DNA of 64,000 bases from JAMXLO01 sp963726125 (lineage in GTDB: Bacteria; Pseudomonadota; Alphaproteobacteria; Acetobacterales; Acetobacteraceae), in NCBI GenBank assembly GCA_963726125.1, contig CAVSBG010000008.1, positions 620,001 to 684,000 on the forward strand, in the 5' to 3' direction. The translations under genes were made by a program, and so were the position numbers. The notes beneath the pieces were generated by a model. The model had not been told where the DNA came from. It did no database searches and was given only the letters and a program-made list of their open reading frames with translations. This document shows positions 34,762 to 43,914 of the stretch, in pieces. How positions within the stretch are numbered: position 1 is the stretch's first letter; every line of letters begins with the position of its first letter.

Positions 34762-36281
34762 TGTCCGGTTTTGGTAGCTCGTGATCTGACCGCTTCGTTC
34801 CTGTTCTGTCCGGGAATGGCAGCCCCCGCACAGATTGCCGTATGGAAGCGTGTCATGCGGCGTAAGCAGGCGTCGTATCGTCATGGGCATAAAGCAATAT
34901 CCATCTTGCTTCTGCGGGTGATGCGCCTGTGGAGTTGTGGGCAACCCCGTCCGAGGCACCATCGCCGTGAGCGACCCGGGGGGTTGCCCACAAATCCACA
35001 GGCGGTGCCCCCTCAGCTCGCACGCTGGAAGGCAATGCTCGGAACGGTGCAGGGCTCCGGCTGGATGATGCTGCCGCGCGCATCGTAGTCGGCCAGCCGA
35101 TGTGGTCCCCAAAACACTGCCAACCGGCCATCCGGATACGCGTGCACGCGCACCGTCGCCTTGACAAAGTGAGATCGCAACCGGCTCGGAGGCAGTTGCA
35201 GGCTCAGCCGCTCCCATTTCACCGTGTTGTCGTTGCCCACCGTCCGATCCTCCTGAATGCATAGGATCTCGCGCCACGCCCCCATCGTATCGGCCACGAA
35301 TGCCGAACCCTCCTGCGCCGCGCTGATCGCGAACCGTTGGTTGTGCTCCGCCATGTAGCTGTCGCTGAGCCAGCGGTTGGCTGCCTCGACGGTGTCGATC
35401 CCGGCCAGCTTCAGTTCCTTCGGCAGACGGTCCTGCAGGGTGCCAAACATCCGCTCCGATCGGCCACGTGCTTGCGGTGAATAGGCCGGGATATGCTCGA
35501 TGCCGAGTTGCTTCAGGGCACGGCCGACCTGCGTCAGAACCGTCTTCGACACCTTGCCGCCAGCTTCCGGCGTCAGGAAGTAATGGCTGCCCCGGTCCGT
35601 ATAAAGCGAGCAGAACAGGCCGTGCTGCACCACCACCTCGCGTATGCCCTGAAAGCTCGATGCCGTGCCCTCCTCGTCCACCAGGAAGATCGAGTAGATC
35701 TCGCTCGTTGCGTCCTCCATCGTCACAACAAGATCTTGCTTGCCGGCATCCCCCGCCAGCCAGGCATGCGTCGAAGCGTCCTGATGCAGCATCATGCCCA
35801 CCATCGGCCGGCGCGGCCGCTTCTTGCGGTGCGCCGAGCGCTGCGTCGCCTGCTGCACCAGGCCGGTCCGGTGCAGGTGCAGTTTGGTCACCGTGTAGCC
35901 CAGTGTGTAGTTGTGCCGCTTGGCCAACTGCTCGTGGAAATGCTTCACCGTAAAGCCGCGATACAGATCGCGATATAGTCCCAGCATTCGCTCGATCTCG
36001 GCAACCGGCGCACGCCGCAGCGACGGCGCCAGTCGGCGATCCGCAAGACCAGCTTCCTCCGCTTCGCGATGGCGGGTCCGCCAGCGGCGGAACGTACGTT
36101 CGCTGATCCCCAGCAATTCCGCCGCCTCCATCTGGCTCAGCTCCGACCGTTCCGACCGGCCAAGCACATCCCTGAAACGCATCCGTCGTACCCCCTCGTG
36201 AATGCGTGCCCGCTCCATGCAAAACCCCCATCCTGGAGCCTCACCAAAACCGGACACTTCACGAGCTACAAAACCCGGACA
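34762..36281. mobile_element. ISNCY-like insertion sequence
   Basis: A single transposase gene lies between imperfect terminal inverted repeats of about 22 nt: left end TGTCCGGTTTTGGTAGCTCG at 34762 and right end complement TGTCCGGGTTTTGTAGCTCG ending at 36281. At the right end a second, slightly different copy (CAAAACCGGACACTTCACGA) lies just inside, at 36245-36264. The direct repeat AGCTAG is near both ends but separated from them by 6-7 nt, so the exact target duplication is not settled. The insertion lies between divergent transporter genes. Confidence 0.75.
35013..36218 (-). CDS. transposase of the ISNCY-like element
   Basis: A 401-residue transposase. The N-terminus is a helix-turn-helix (LSQMEAAELLGISERTFRRW), followed by KRHNYTLGYTVTKLHLHRTG. 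The catalytic core is an RNase H-like domain with a DDE set: QDASTHAWLAGDAGKQDLVV, LYTDRGSHYFLTPEAGGKV (second Asp), and AYSPQARGRSERMFGTLQDR (the glutamate). This matches the ISNCY/integrase-type family. GGGGGTTTTGC lies before the ATG; no frameshift or stop interrupts it, so it may be active. Confidence 0.88.
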   Translation of the reverse strand: MERARIHEGVRRMRFRDVLGRSERSELSQMEAAELLGISERTFRRWRTRHREAEEAGLADRRLAPSLRRAPVAEIERMLGLYRDLYRGFTVKHFHEQLAKRHNYTLGYTVTKLHLHRTGLVQQATQRSAHRKKRPRRPMVGMMLHQDASTHAWLAGDAGKQDLVVTMEDATSEIYSIFLVDEEGTASSFQGIREVVVQHGLFCSLYTDRGSHYFLTPEAGGKVSKTVLTQVGRALKQLGIEHIPAYSPQARGRSERMFGTLQDRLPKELKLAGIDTVEAANRWLSDSYMAEHNQRFAISAAQEGSAFVADTMGAWREILCIQEDRTVGNDNTVKWERLSLQLPPSRLRSHFVKATVRVHAYPDGRLAVFWGPHRLADYDARGSIIQPEPCTVPSIAFQRAS

Positions 36282-36354
36282 AACCACGAGCTAGCCACAA
36301 GAGCTGCGCGATTCATTGTCTCCCTCCGATGCCTATGCCATGCTTTGCATTCGC

Positions 36355-37197
36355 GTGAGCAATAGCATCAACCCGTCCGGCCCGTCATCGCCGCACGTTG
36401 CACTCGACGGCGTGACCAAGCGTTTCGTTTCGGCGAATGGCGGCGAGCTGCACGCGCTCGGTCCGATCGACCTGCAACTTCGACGCGGCGAGTTCTTTTC
36501 GGTGGTGGGGCCATCAGGCTGCGGCAAGTCTACGTTGCTGGAACTGCTCGCCGGCCTGACACCGTGCAGCGAAGGGCGGGTCACCTTCGAGGGCCAGCCC
36601 ATCGCAGGAAGCGTGCCCGATGGGATCGGTGTCGTGTTTCAGGAGGACGCGAGCTTTCCCTGGCTCACCGTGCGCGGCAACATCACGTTCGGCCTGCGAA
36701 GACTGAAGCTCGATCGCCAGGAGATTGAAGCGCGTACCAGGCAGGCGTTGTCCTTCACCGGCCTGAGCGGATTTGCCGATGCATATCCCTCGCAACTTTC
36801 CGGTGGCATGCGGCAGCGGGTCTGTATCGCTCGCACGTTGGTGCTGCAGCCGCGACTGATTCTATTGGACGAACCGTTCGGCGCGCTCGATGAGCAGACG
36901 CGCTTGCTGATGGGCGACGAGGTGCTGCGGCTGTGGCGAGAAACCGGTGCGACGATCCTGCTGATCACGCATTCCCTCGATGAAGCGACAATGTTGTCGG
37001 AGCGTGTCGGCGTGATGTCGGCGCGGCCGGGTTGCTTCATCGATATCATCGAAACGCATTGGCCGCATGACCGCGACAGCCGCATCGCCAGCGCACCGGA
37101 ATTCGGCGCCATCACAGCGCGACTGTGGGAACTGCTGCGCGACGAATCGATCAAGGCGATGCGTGAGGCCGATCCTGGCGCGCAGGGCAAGTCTTAG
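36355..37197 (+). CDS. ABC transporter ATPase (SsuB/TauB type)
   Basis: A 280-residue ATP-binding protein. Walker A is VVGPSGCGKSTLLELLAG, the Q-loop is GIGVVFQEDASFPWLTVRGN, the ABC signature is LSGGMRQRVCIARTLVLQPR, Walker B is LILLDEPFGALDEQTR, and ILLITHSLDEATML holds the switch histidine. It energises the permeases encoded at 33245-34743. The start is uncertain: GTG at 36355 is used, an ATG at 36340 is possible, and neither has a clear ribosome site. The 3' end overlaps the convergent binding-protein gene by 4 nt. Confidence 0.9.
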   Translation: MSNSINPSGPSSPHVALDGVTKRFVSANGGELHALGPIDLQLRRGEFFSVVGPSGCGKSTLLELLAGLTPCSEGRVTFEGQPIAGSVPDGIGVVFQEDASFPWLTVRGNITFGLRRLKLDRQEIEARTRQALSFTGLSGFADAYPSQLSGGMRQRVCIARTLVLQPRLILLDEPFGALDEQTRLLMGDEVLRLWRETGATILLITHSLDEATMLSERVGVMSARPGCFIDIIETHWPHDRDSRIASAPEFGAITARLWELLRDESIKAMREADPGAQGKS

Positions 37198-38171
37198 TGA
37201 GGCTTCTGATCGTCCGGTAGGAACTGCGGATCGACAATCTTCGACCAATCGACATCGCCGGTCAGCGCACCGACGATCTTCTGCGCCGCGATCATCCTGT
37301 CCATGCCTGCGAAATCGAATTTTCCTGCCCCCCAGTACGGCGTGTTCGTTGCGCTCTTGGCGATCAGGTCCTCAATCGCATGCCGCGCCACTGCCAGGTC
37401 CAGATGGTAGACGTCCGCGACAATGGCCGCTGCGTCATCGGGGTTCGAATACATGTATTCCACGGCCTTGCGGCGTCCTCGCAGGACCGCGCGCAGGAAG
37501 TCACCTTGAGTCGCGATTGCCTTGTCGGTCGCCACGCCGATGACGTTGCAGAGCGGCGGCAGCACGTCGGCGGCGCGAACGATCGGCCGCAGCTTGCTGA
37601 TGTTCTGCGACCACACCGGATCCGCCAGCGTCGCAACGTTTATCGAACCGAGATTGAGCGCGACGATCTGTTCGCCGAAGCCACCTACCCGGACCAGTTC
37701 GGCATCCTGCGGTGTCATGCCCGCGGTCTGTAGCAGCAGCACGTCGAGCGCCTGGCTGGTCGAGCGCGGATTGGTGTAGCCGATCTTCTGACCCTTGAAA
37801 TCCTTCAGTGTCTTGATGGGAGAATCGGGGCGGACGGCCCAGACGAATTCCGCGACGGTCAGCACGTTGTCGCTGATGATCTTCAGCGCCGCGCCCTGTT
37901 GGATTGCCAGGACAGTGCCGGCGAGATCGATCTCGCCATAGGGCAGGCTGCCCTCCAGCAGATTGCGGACTGTCGTGCCGCCGCCATTCGACGAGAGCAC
38001 GCCACTGACGTTCGCACCCTCCTGTCGGAAGAATTCCTTTTTCATTGCGATGGCATAGGGCATGCCGTTCGCAGCGATACCGTAGTTGCTGACGACGATC
38101 TGCTGCGCGAAAGCCGAGCCGGTCAGGGCCAGCAGCGCCAATAGGCAGCCGGACAGAATTCGTAGCAGCAC
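37194..38171 (-). CDS. ABC substrate-binding protein, NMT1/THI5-like
   Basis: A 325-residue periplasmic binding protein. The signal peptide is LRILSGCLLALLALTGSAFA, cleaved before QQIVVSNYGIAANG. Further blocks are YAIAMKKEFFRQEGANVSGV, GGGTTVRNLLEGSLPYGEID and FKGQKIGYTNPRSTSQALDV. This type binds sulfonates, taurine, nitrate or pyrimidine precursors; the ligand here is unknown. It starts with GTG, and its 3' end overlaps the ATPase gene by 4 nt tail to tail. With the two permeases and ATPase it makes a full importer whose genes are spread on both strands around the insertion sequence. Confidence 0.88.
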   Translation of the reverse strand: MLLRILSGCLLALLALTGSAFAQQIVVSNYGIAANGMPYAIAMKKEFFRQEGANVSGVLSSNGGGTTVRNLLEGSLPYGEIDLAGTVLAIQQGAALKIISDNVLTVAEFVWAVRPDSPIKTLKDFKGQKIGYTNPRSTSQALDVLLLQTAGMTPQDAELVRVGGFGEQIVALNLGSINVATLADPVWSQNISKLRPIVRAADVLPPLCNVIGVATDKAIATQGDFLRAVLRGRRKAVEYMYSNPDDAAAIVADVYHLDLAVARHAIEDLIAKSATNTPYWGAGKFDFAGMDRMIAAQKIVGALTGDVDWSKIVDPQFLPDDQKPH

Positions 38172-38240
38172 GGTGCGAGTCCTCCAGGTGTTCTTCAGTA
38201 TTGGCGGCGATGTTGACCGCGCCGTTCGTTGCTGTCGAGG

Positions 38241-39941
38241 TCAGCGCAGCGGAACTGCCTCCGGACGGAAGCGGACGCCCTCACGCGCGTAGCCGCCGCC
38301 GAACCCAATCGGTGTGCCGTCGGCACGCCAGCACGCGGCGCCGGTCATTGCACCGTCCGCATCGAACTGGATCGCGCTCATGCCACCGCCAACGTTGCCG
38401 ATCGGCGCCACGTCATGGCCGCGGTCACGCAGTGCGGCGAGCACGCCGGAAGGAACGGAGTTCTCAACCTCGACGCCAAAGCCTTGGGTCCAGATGCGCG
38501 ACGCCTCGACGGCCTCCTGCACGGACATGCCATGATCGATCAGGTTCGACAGCGCCTGCATCACAGATGGGAAGATGCGCAGGCCGCCAGGCAGTCCAAG
38601 AGCGAAGCGCGGCTTGCCGTCGCGCAGCACGATGACGGGCGACATCGACGACGTGACACGCTTGCCCGGCGCCACCGAGCTGGCGCGGCCCGGATGTGGT
38701 GTAAATACAAACATATAGTTGTTCGGGATCATGCCGGTGCCGGGCACGATGTAGCGCGCGCCGAACAGCGAGTTGATGGTCTGCGTACTGGCGACGATGT
38801 TGCCACTGCCATCCGCGACGGTCAGGTGCGTGGTGTGCGCGCCTTCGCCTGCCGCGACCTCGGCGCTCCACTGCTGGGCGCGACCGAGATCGATGCGTGC
38901 CCGGCGTTCGGCGGCGTAGGATTTGGACAGCAGCTTTTCCACCGGCACCTTGACGAACGCCGGATCCGCGGTGGCGGCGGCGCGGTCGGCGAAGGCGATC
39001 TTCATCACCTCGGCCAGCAGATGCAACGTATCGGCGGAACCGAAACCGAGAGCGCCGATATCGTAACCCTCCAGGATGTTCAGCATCTGGATGATGTGCA
39101 GCGGTCCGGACGATGGCGGCGGCGGCCCGACGATGTCGAAGCCACGATAGGTGCCGCGCAGCGCGTCGCGATCGATCGTTCGATAGCGGGTCAGGTCGTC
39201 GCGCGAGATGTAGCCGCCTGACTTCGCCATGTGATCTGCGTAATGCGCGCCGAGCGCGCCGGTGTAGAGCAGGTCGGGGCCGTCTTTGGCGATGCTGCGC
39301 AGCGTCTCGGCATAATCGCCGGTGACGAGGCGCGTGCCGGGTTTGATCGGGGTGCCGTCCGGCAGATAGAGCCGCGCGATCTCCGCGTCCAGCGCCATGT
39401 CGGCGGCGCAGTCGGTGACGCACTCATGCAGATAGCCGGTCACGCGGAAGCCGCGCGAGGCGTGGCGGATCGCGGGTTCCATGACGTCGGCCAGCGAGAA
39501 AGTGCCGAAGCGCGCCAACGCCTCGCACCATCCCTTCAGATTGCCGGGCGTGGCGACCGATGTGGGACCCAGGGCGTTCTTGCGGCCGATCACATCCATC
39601 GTGCCGGGGGCGGCCTTCGGGTCCGGCGTGTAGGTCGTCGGTCCAGTGGCGAGCGGCGCCATGCTCTGGTTGTCGATCACCACGTGGCGGCCATCGGCGA
39701 GGCGGATATGCGCCATGCCGCCGCCGAGGACGCCGACCATCATCGGTTCGACCACGGTGAGGGTGAAGAATGCCGCGATCGCCGCATCGATCGCATTGCC
39801 GCCGGCCGCCAGCATTTCCACGCCAGCCGCCGAGGCGAGCGGATGGTTGGTGACAACCATGCCGCGGGTGGCGGTTGCCGGTTGCTTCTCGCAACGGAAT
39901 GTGGTGCCGGCGTGCGCGCGCCATTCGGTCTCGGACATCAT
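38241..39941 (-). CDS. gamma-glutamyltransferase family protein
   Basis: A 566-residue Ntn-hydrolase of the gamma-glutamyltranspeptidase family. GMVVTNHPLASAAGVEMLAA begins the large subunit. HTTHLTVADGSGN near residue 370 holds the threonine that becomes the N-terminal nucleophile of the small subunit after self-cleavage. PGTGMIPNNYMF and LPGGLRIFPSVMQAL follow. No signal peptide is visible (MMSETEWRAHAGTTFRCEKQ), so it is probably cytoplasmic, unlike classical periplasmic GGT; an amidohydrolase relative is possible. ATG codons at 39941 and 39953 compete; AAGGGACC favours 39941. Confidence 0.87.
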   Translation of the reverse strand: MMSETEWRAHAGTTFRCEKQPATATRGMVVTNHPLASAAGVEMLAAGGNAIDAAIAAFFTLTVVEPMMVGVLGGGMAHIRLADGRHVVIDNQSMAPLATGPTTYTPDPKAAPGTMDVIGRKNALGPTSVATPGNLKGWCEALARFGTFSLADVMEPAIRHASRGFRVTGYLHECVTDCAADMALDAEIARLYLPDGTPIKPGTRLVTGDYAETLRSIAKDGPDLLYTGALGAHYADHMAKSGGYISRDDLTRYRTIDRDALRGTYRGFDIVGPPPPSSGPLHIIQMLNILEGYDIGALGFGSADTLHLLAEVMKIAFADRAAATADPAFVKVPVEKLLSKSYAAERRARIDLGRAQQWSAEVAAGEGAHTTHLTVADGSGNIVASTQTINSLFGARYIVPGTGMIPNNYMFVFTPHPGRASSVAPGKRVTSSMSPVIVLRDGKPRFALGLPGGLRIFPSVMQALSNLIDHGMSVQEAVEASRIWTQGFGVEVENSVPSGVLAALRDRGHDVAPIGNVGGGMSAIQFDADGAMTGAACWRADGTPIGFGGGYAREGVRFRPEAVPLR

Positions 39942-40015
39942 CGGTCCCTTCATGCGATCATCGATGCTGAACCATGCGCCGATGGATCTGGCGCGACAAT
40001 CTGGAGCGCCTGGGT

Positions 40016-40264
40016 ATGGATCCCTTCATGATCGTCGGCTTTGTCGGCGTCGCGTTCATCGTGGCGGCCTACTTCGCCAACCAGCAGGAATGGCTCGGTT
40101 CGGATGACTGGCGCTTTCCTACCGCCAACCTGGTGGGATCGCTGCTGATCCTGGTCTCGCTCTATGACGCGTGGAATTTCCCCTCGGCCGTGATCGAGGT
40201 CATCTGGTCGGCTATCAGCCTGTACGGGCTCAGCCGGTTATGGCGGCGACGGCTGCGGAGCTAG
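40016..40264 (+). CDS. CBU_0592-like small membrane protein
   Basis: An 82-residue protein with two or three membrane helices (PFMIVGFVGVAFIVAAYFAN, PTANLVGSLLILVSLYDAWN, AVIEVIWSAISLYGLSRLWR). The pattern matches the CBU_0592 group of unknown function. The inner ATG at 40016 begins the conserved part; an upstream ATG at 39974 would add 14 uncharacteristic residues. The 3' end overlaps the convergent zinc-ribbon gene by 4 nt. Confidence 0.65.
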   Translation: MDPFMIVGFVGVAFIVAAYFANQQEWLGSDDWRFPTANLVGSLLILVSLYDAWNFPSAVIEVIWSAISLYGLSRLWRRRLRS

Positions 40265-40506
40265 ACTGCTTCGGCGGCAAAGCGTCGAGGGGCCGAACAG
40301 CAACTGCACCCGCCGGCGTGCGAGCGGAACGGGGAGGCGCCGGGGTTCGGCGCTTCGGCACCGGCTCCGCCGATGGCCGGCAAGGTCAGCGAACGCGGCG
40401 CCGGGTCGCCGCAGGCAGGGCAAGGCTGCGGAAGTTCGAACTCCGCCATTGGATGGCTCTCACTGAACGGGCCACAACGGTCACAGTCGTAGTCATAGGT
40501 GGGCAT
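40261..40506 (-). CDS. FmdB family zinc-ribbon protein
   Basis: An 81-residue protein with an FmdB-type zinc ribbon: MPTYDYDCDRCGPFSE (the YxYxCxxCG start) and QPCPACGDPAPRSLT supply four cysteines. The tail is basic with an extra CSCC motif (GGCSCCSAPRRF). FmdB was proposed to regulate formamidase expression, but most relatives are uncharacterised. The conserved start MPTYDYDC settles the start codon. Confidence 0.85.
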   Translation of the reverse strand: MPTYDYDCDRCGPFSESHPMAEFELPQPCPACGDPAPRSLTLPAIGGAGAEAPNPGASPFRSHAGGCSCCSAPRRFAAEAV

Positions 40507-40670
40507 GCAAGCCTCGATGTGCGGATCGTTGGGGTGATTTTGGCACTGTTGGGCGCTTGGGGTCCAGACAGCCGGGCGTCGATCACGAAAATGGGGCCAG
40601 GATGCTCTGCTGACAACACGCTGTCAGTGGCCCGTTGCCATAGTGCGGGCTGCAAGTTCAGGAGGTGGCA

Positions 40671-41120
40671 ATGCAGGCAAACACGATCCGCTCGACGGCC
40701 GGCGTCGATCCCGCGGCACTTGAATCGGTCGAGCGCGTCTATCGCGATTGGGATGCGGCGCTGCATGCGAAGGATGTGGAAGCCGCCGTCGCGCTCTATG
40801 CCGAGGACGTGCAGCTTGAGAGCCCGTTGGTCCGGCACCTGACGCGATCGGAGCGTAAGGTGGTGCAAGGGCGCGATGACCTGCTTGCGTTCGTCCGCAT
40901 TGTGTTCGAGCGGACACCGGCGAACCGTGGTCACTATCGCAGTGGTTTCTTCACCGATGGCCGGACGCTGGTCTGGGAATATCCGCGGGAGACGCCGGAT
41001 GGCGACCAGATGGACTTCGTCGAATCGATGGAGATCGAGGACGGGTTGATCCGGCGGCACCGCGTGTATTGGGGGTGGTACGGCGTGAAGGTGATCGAGC
41101 AGGACCGCTATCACCGTTGA
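40671..41120 (+). CDS. SnoaL/NTF2-like protein
   Basis: A 149-residue protein with an NTF2-like cone fold: VERVYRDWDAALHAKDVEAA, VALYAEDVQLESPLVRHLTR and VQGRDDLLAFVRIVFERTPA match SnoaL-like members, ending in RHRVYWGWYGVKVI. Such proteins bind small hydrophobic ligands and act as isomerases, cyclases or binding subunits. The ATG follows AGGAGG by 7 nt. It overlaps the flippase gene by 10 nt tail to tail. Function unknown. Confidence 0.8.
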   Translation: MQANTIRSTAGVDPAALESVERVYRDWDAALHAKDVEAAVALYAEDVQLESPLVRHLTRSERKVVQGRDDLLAFVRIVFERTPANRGHYRSGFFTDGRTLVWEYPRETPDGDQMDFVESMEIEDGLIRRHRVYWGWYGVKVIEQDRYHR

Positions 41121-42538
41121 ACCAGCGACCGCTTCACCAGCCCGATTGGCGCGGCTGCCAGCCATGCCAACGGGATACCGACGAATGCGAGAATGCCCAG
41201 GCGAAGCGTCAGAAGCCAGGCGGCCGAAAGTGGTTCGCCGATGGCCAGGGGCAGGGCGAATGCCGCCGCGGTCGCCACCAGTGATGCCGTGAGCAGGGGG
41301 ACGCCGGCTCGAAGCGGTCGCAGCGGCGTTGTCCCCAGCACGCGTCCGTTCGCCCACAGGATGTAAGGACTGACGAAGACCTGCGCACCAAGCCAGACCA
41401 GCACCGCCTGCAAGGGGTTGCCCGGCTGGAGCAGCAGCACACCAACAGCGGTGGCCGTCGTGCCGGCGATGTTGGCGATCAGCGTATAGCGTGGCTCGCC
41501 GCGGGCAATGACGCCGACGCCGGCGGGGAATGCAAGGAGCAGCCACGCCGTCAACGCGATCAGCGGCAACGAAGCGATGCCGGAGGGTTGCCACACTGGG
41601 CCGAGCAGCAGCGTCACCAGCGGCTGGATTGAGACAGCCATCGCCGCACAGAGGGGGAAAGCCACAAAGCTCGACCATGCCAGGCAGCGGTCCATCACGA
41701 TATGCAGTGCGGGCAGATCTTGCTGTTGCTCCGAGAGCATCGGCAGCATCAGCCGCCATTGTGCGGTGAAGACCAACTCGCGCACGGCGTCGATCAGGCG
41801 GAACGCCATGTGTACCTGGCCGAGTGTCGCCGCGCCGGCGGTGGCGCCTATGAGCAACGCGAACAGGCGATAACGGCAGTGATAGACCAGCGTGCTGGCG
41901 GTGAGCGGCAAGCCGATGCGCGCCAGTTCTCGCAACCTGGGCCAACTGACGGTGAGGCTCGGTCGGGTCGGACTCCGCACCAGCAAGGCGAGTGCGCCGG
42001 CGCCGGAGATGACGCACTGCTGCAATACCAGCGCCCATGCGCCCGCTCCGTTGAGTGCGGCGGTGATGCCGACCAAGGTGCCCAATCCCTGGCCGATGAC
42101 GGTGCGAAATGCCAAGGCGCGATAGGCGCGTTGCCTGGTCAGCAGGCCTTGTATCGGTCCGGCCGCGCCAACCAGCGGCAACGGCACTGCCAACAGCAAG
42201 GACATGGTGATCAGGCGATGGTCGGACAGAGACCACGCGAGAGGATGGGCCGCGGCGGCCTGCACGAGGGCTGCGGCACATCCAACCAAGGCTGACATGA
42301 CGAACGCGGTGGAGAAGGTTGAGTCGTCTACCATACTGCGCTGTACCAATGCATCGGCGAACAACGCGTTCACCGCCACCCATAACAGCACGTGCACCGC
42401 CACCGCGGCGGCACCGATGCCGACCTCCGCGGGCCCTATCAGACGTGCGACAACGAACGCGGATACAAAAGAGAGCGCAGCGGAAATCGCCGCCTCGGAG
42501 CCGGACCAGAACACGTTGGAAGCGTGGCTGCGGTTCAT
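41111..42538 (-). CDS. oligosaccharide flippase family protein (Wzx-like)
   Basis: A 475-residue multipass protein of the MOP/Wzx superfamily with 12-14 segments (SGSEAAISAALSFVSAFVVA at the start, then ARLIGPAEVGIGAAAVAVHV and a matching pattern through the C-terminus). It would flip lipid-linked repeat units to the periplasm. The ATG overlaps the stop of the upstream gene (ATGA), and it lies at the end of the exopolysaccharide transcription unit that includes GalE and Wzc. No glycosyltransferases are in the window, so the cluster is incomplete here. Confidence 0.82.
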   Translation of the reverse strand: MNRSHASNVFWSGSEAAISAALSFVSAFVVARLIGPAEVGIGAAAVAVHVLLWVAVNALFADALVQRSMVDDSTFSTAFVMSALVGCAAALVQAAAAHPLAWSLSDHRLITMSLLLAVPLPLVGAAGPIQGLLTRQRAYRALAFRTVIGQGLGTLVGITAALNGAGAWALVLQQCVISGAGALALLVRSPTRPSLTVSWPRLRELARIGLPLTASTLVYHCRYRLFALLIGATAGAATLGQVHMAFRLIDAVRELVFTAQWRLMLPMLSEQQQDLPALHIVMDRCLAWSSFVAFPLCAAMAVSIQPLVTLLLGPVWQPSGIASLPLIALTAWLLLAFPAGVGVIARGEPRYTLIANIAGTTATAVGVLLLQPGNPLQAVLVWLGAQVFVSPYILWANGRVLGTTPLRPLRAGVPLLTASLVATAAAFALPLAIGEPLSAAWLLTLRLGILAFVGIPLAWLAAAPIGLVKRSLVQR

Positions 42539-43914
42539 GCCGCACGGAGGCGCGGCAGCGAAAGCAACAGCACCAGCGGCGGCAGCCACATGATGCGGCT
42601 CTGATACCGGTCGTGGGGCATGGAAAGTCCGCCGGTGACAGCTGCATTCACCAGCAACGCGAGCACGGTTGCCGCGGCGAAACCGCGTACGGCAGAGTGC
42701 TTGCGGAGCGGCAGCACCATTCCGGCAACGCTCCCGAGTGCCACGATGCTGTGCAGCACCTTCAGCCAGGGTGGAACGGCCAGAGTGCCGCTGGTCTGTC
42801 GCGAATTGGCATAGCGGGCGACTTCGAACGGTGGGAATGTGTGCTCAATCCGAGGCGTGACTGTGGTGGGCCACGCCTGCAGCCCGTCGCCGCTTGCAAA
42901 GCCGGAAAGCTGTTGCAGGAAATTGCTCAGCACCGCGCGCAATTCGGTGGCCGGTTCAGCCAGCAATGCGGCGGCGATGATCGCATTCGCCTCGGTCGAG
43001 ACCACTTTGGCTCCGCCTGATCGTGCCAGAGGCCCATCGGGCTGCCATAGGAAGTCGTCTGTGGTAGGCGGCATCCGATCGGCGAATGCACAAAGACGCC
43101 AGCCAGCCGCCGGACAATCGCGGCGCAACACGTCGAGGCCTGGTCCATCGTAGATGACGCGCGCGAGGACAAAGATGTTGCCGAAAGGCGAGAGTGACAG
43201 ACGGCCGAATGCCACCAGATTGACCGATACCAGCGCGAGAACCGCGAATGTGAGCGGCATTGCTGATCTCACCATATCGCCAACGCCAAGCGGCACGGCC
43301 GCGCCCAGCTTGCGACGCAGCGGCAGCAGGGCAAGCAACAAGCCGAGCGCCAGTGGTACATGCGACTGGTGGGTCGCAATCATGAACGCCGTGAACGCGA
43401 CCAGCCAAAGACGCTCACGCGGCGAGAGGCGTTCCGGAACGAAGATCAGGAGTGCCGTTGTCAGCGTGAGCAAGCCGGTGAACACGTCCGGGACGAGCTG
43501 CGTGACAAACCAGGGCAGTGACGTCGTGATCGTCAGCGTGGTGGTCAACGGCACCAGCCACCACGCCGACACGCCGGGAAGCAGCGTTCGGCGCACGAGG
43601 TGCAACGTATGCGCGGTCAGCAACGCCTGCGCGACGATCACCGGCCAGGTGGTGAGCGTCAGGTGTAGCGGCAGCAGGAAGAGGCTGTAGAAGACCGGCC
43701 GGTCCCAGCCGACATAGTGCCTGACCGCCTGTGAGAGGTACGTGCCTGAGTCGGAAAAGACCAGCGGATATCCGTTCCACAGTGCTGGCCACAACAGCAA
43801 CGCAGCCGACAGAATCACCGATGCGACAGCCTCGGCGCACGGGGTTCTGGTGGGTGTCGGGGTGGAGCGGCCTTGTGTCAGCCGCCATATCCGTGCGGAT
43901 GTGCCTCGCGCCAC
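42535..43914 (-). CDS. multipass membrane protein in exopolysaccharide cluster
   Basis: An unrecognised 459-residue protein with about 9-11 membrane helices (VASVILSAALLLWPALWNGY, PVIVAQALLTAHTLHLVRR, AVLALVSVNLVAFGRLSLSP) and a periplasmic loop of some 120 residues in the second half. GYPLVFSDSGTYLSQAVRHY, with its acidic residue after the first helix, resembles the layout of GT-C glycosyltransferases but has no clear DxD or family signature. It overlaps galE by 37 nt and the flippase by 4 nt. A role in polymer assembly is inferred from position only. Confidence 0.75.
   Translation of the reverse strand: MARGTSARIWRLTQGRSTPTPTRTPCAEAVASVILSAALLLWPALWNGYPLVFSDSGTYLSQAVRHYVGWDRPVFYSLFLLPLHLTLTTWPVIVAQALLTAHTLHLVRRTLLPGVSAWWLVPLTTTLTITTSLPWFVTQLVPDVFTGLLTLTTALLIFVPERLSPRERLWLVAFTAFMIATHQSHVPLALGLLLALLPLRRKLGAAVPLGVGDMVRSAMPLTFAVLALVSVNLVAFGRLSLSPFGNIFVLARVIYDGPGLDVLRRDCPAAGWRLCAFADRMPPTTDDFLWQPDGPLARSGGAKVVSTEANAIIAAALLAEPATELRAVLSNFLQQLSGFASGDGLQAWPTTVTPRIEHTFPPFEVARYANSRQTSGTLAVPPWLKVLHSIVALGSVAGMVLPLRKHSAVRGFAAATVLALLVNAAVTGGLSMPHDRYQSRIMWLPPLVLLLSLPRLRAA

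Noticed and set aside
40386..42647. 753-residue minus-strand frame
   Set aside because: Runs out of frame over the Wzx gene and its downstream region; no recognisable domain and a composition of shadow DNA.
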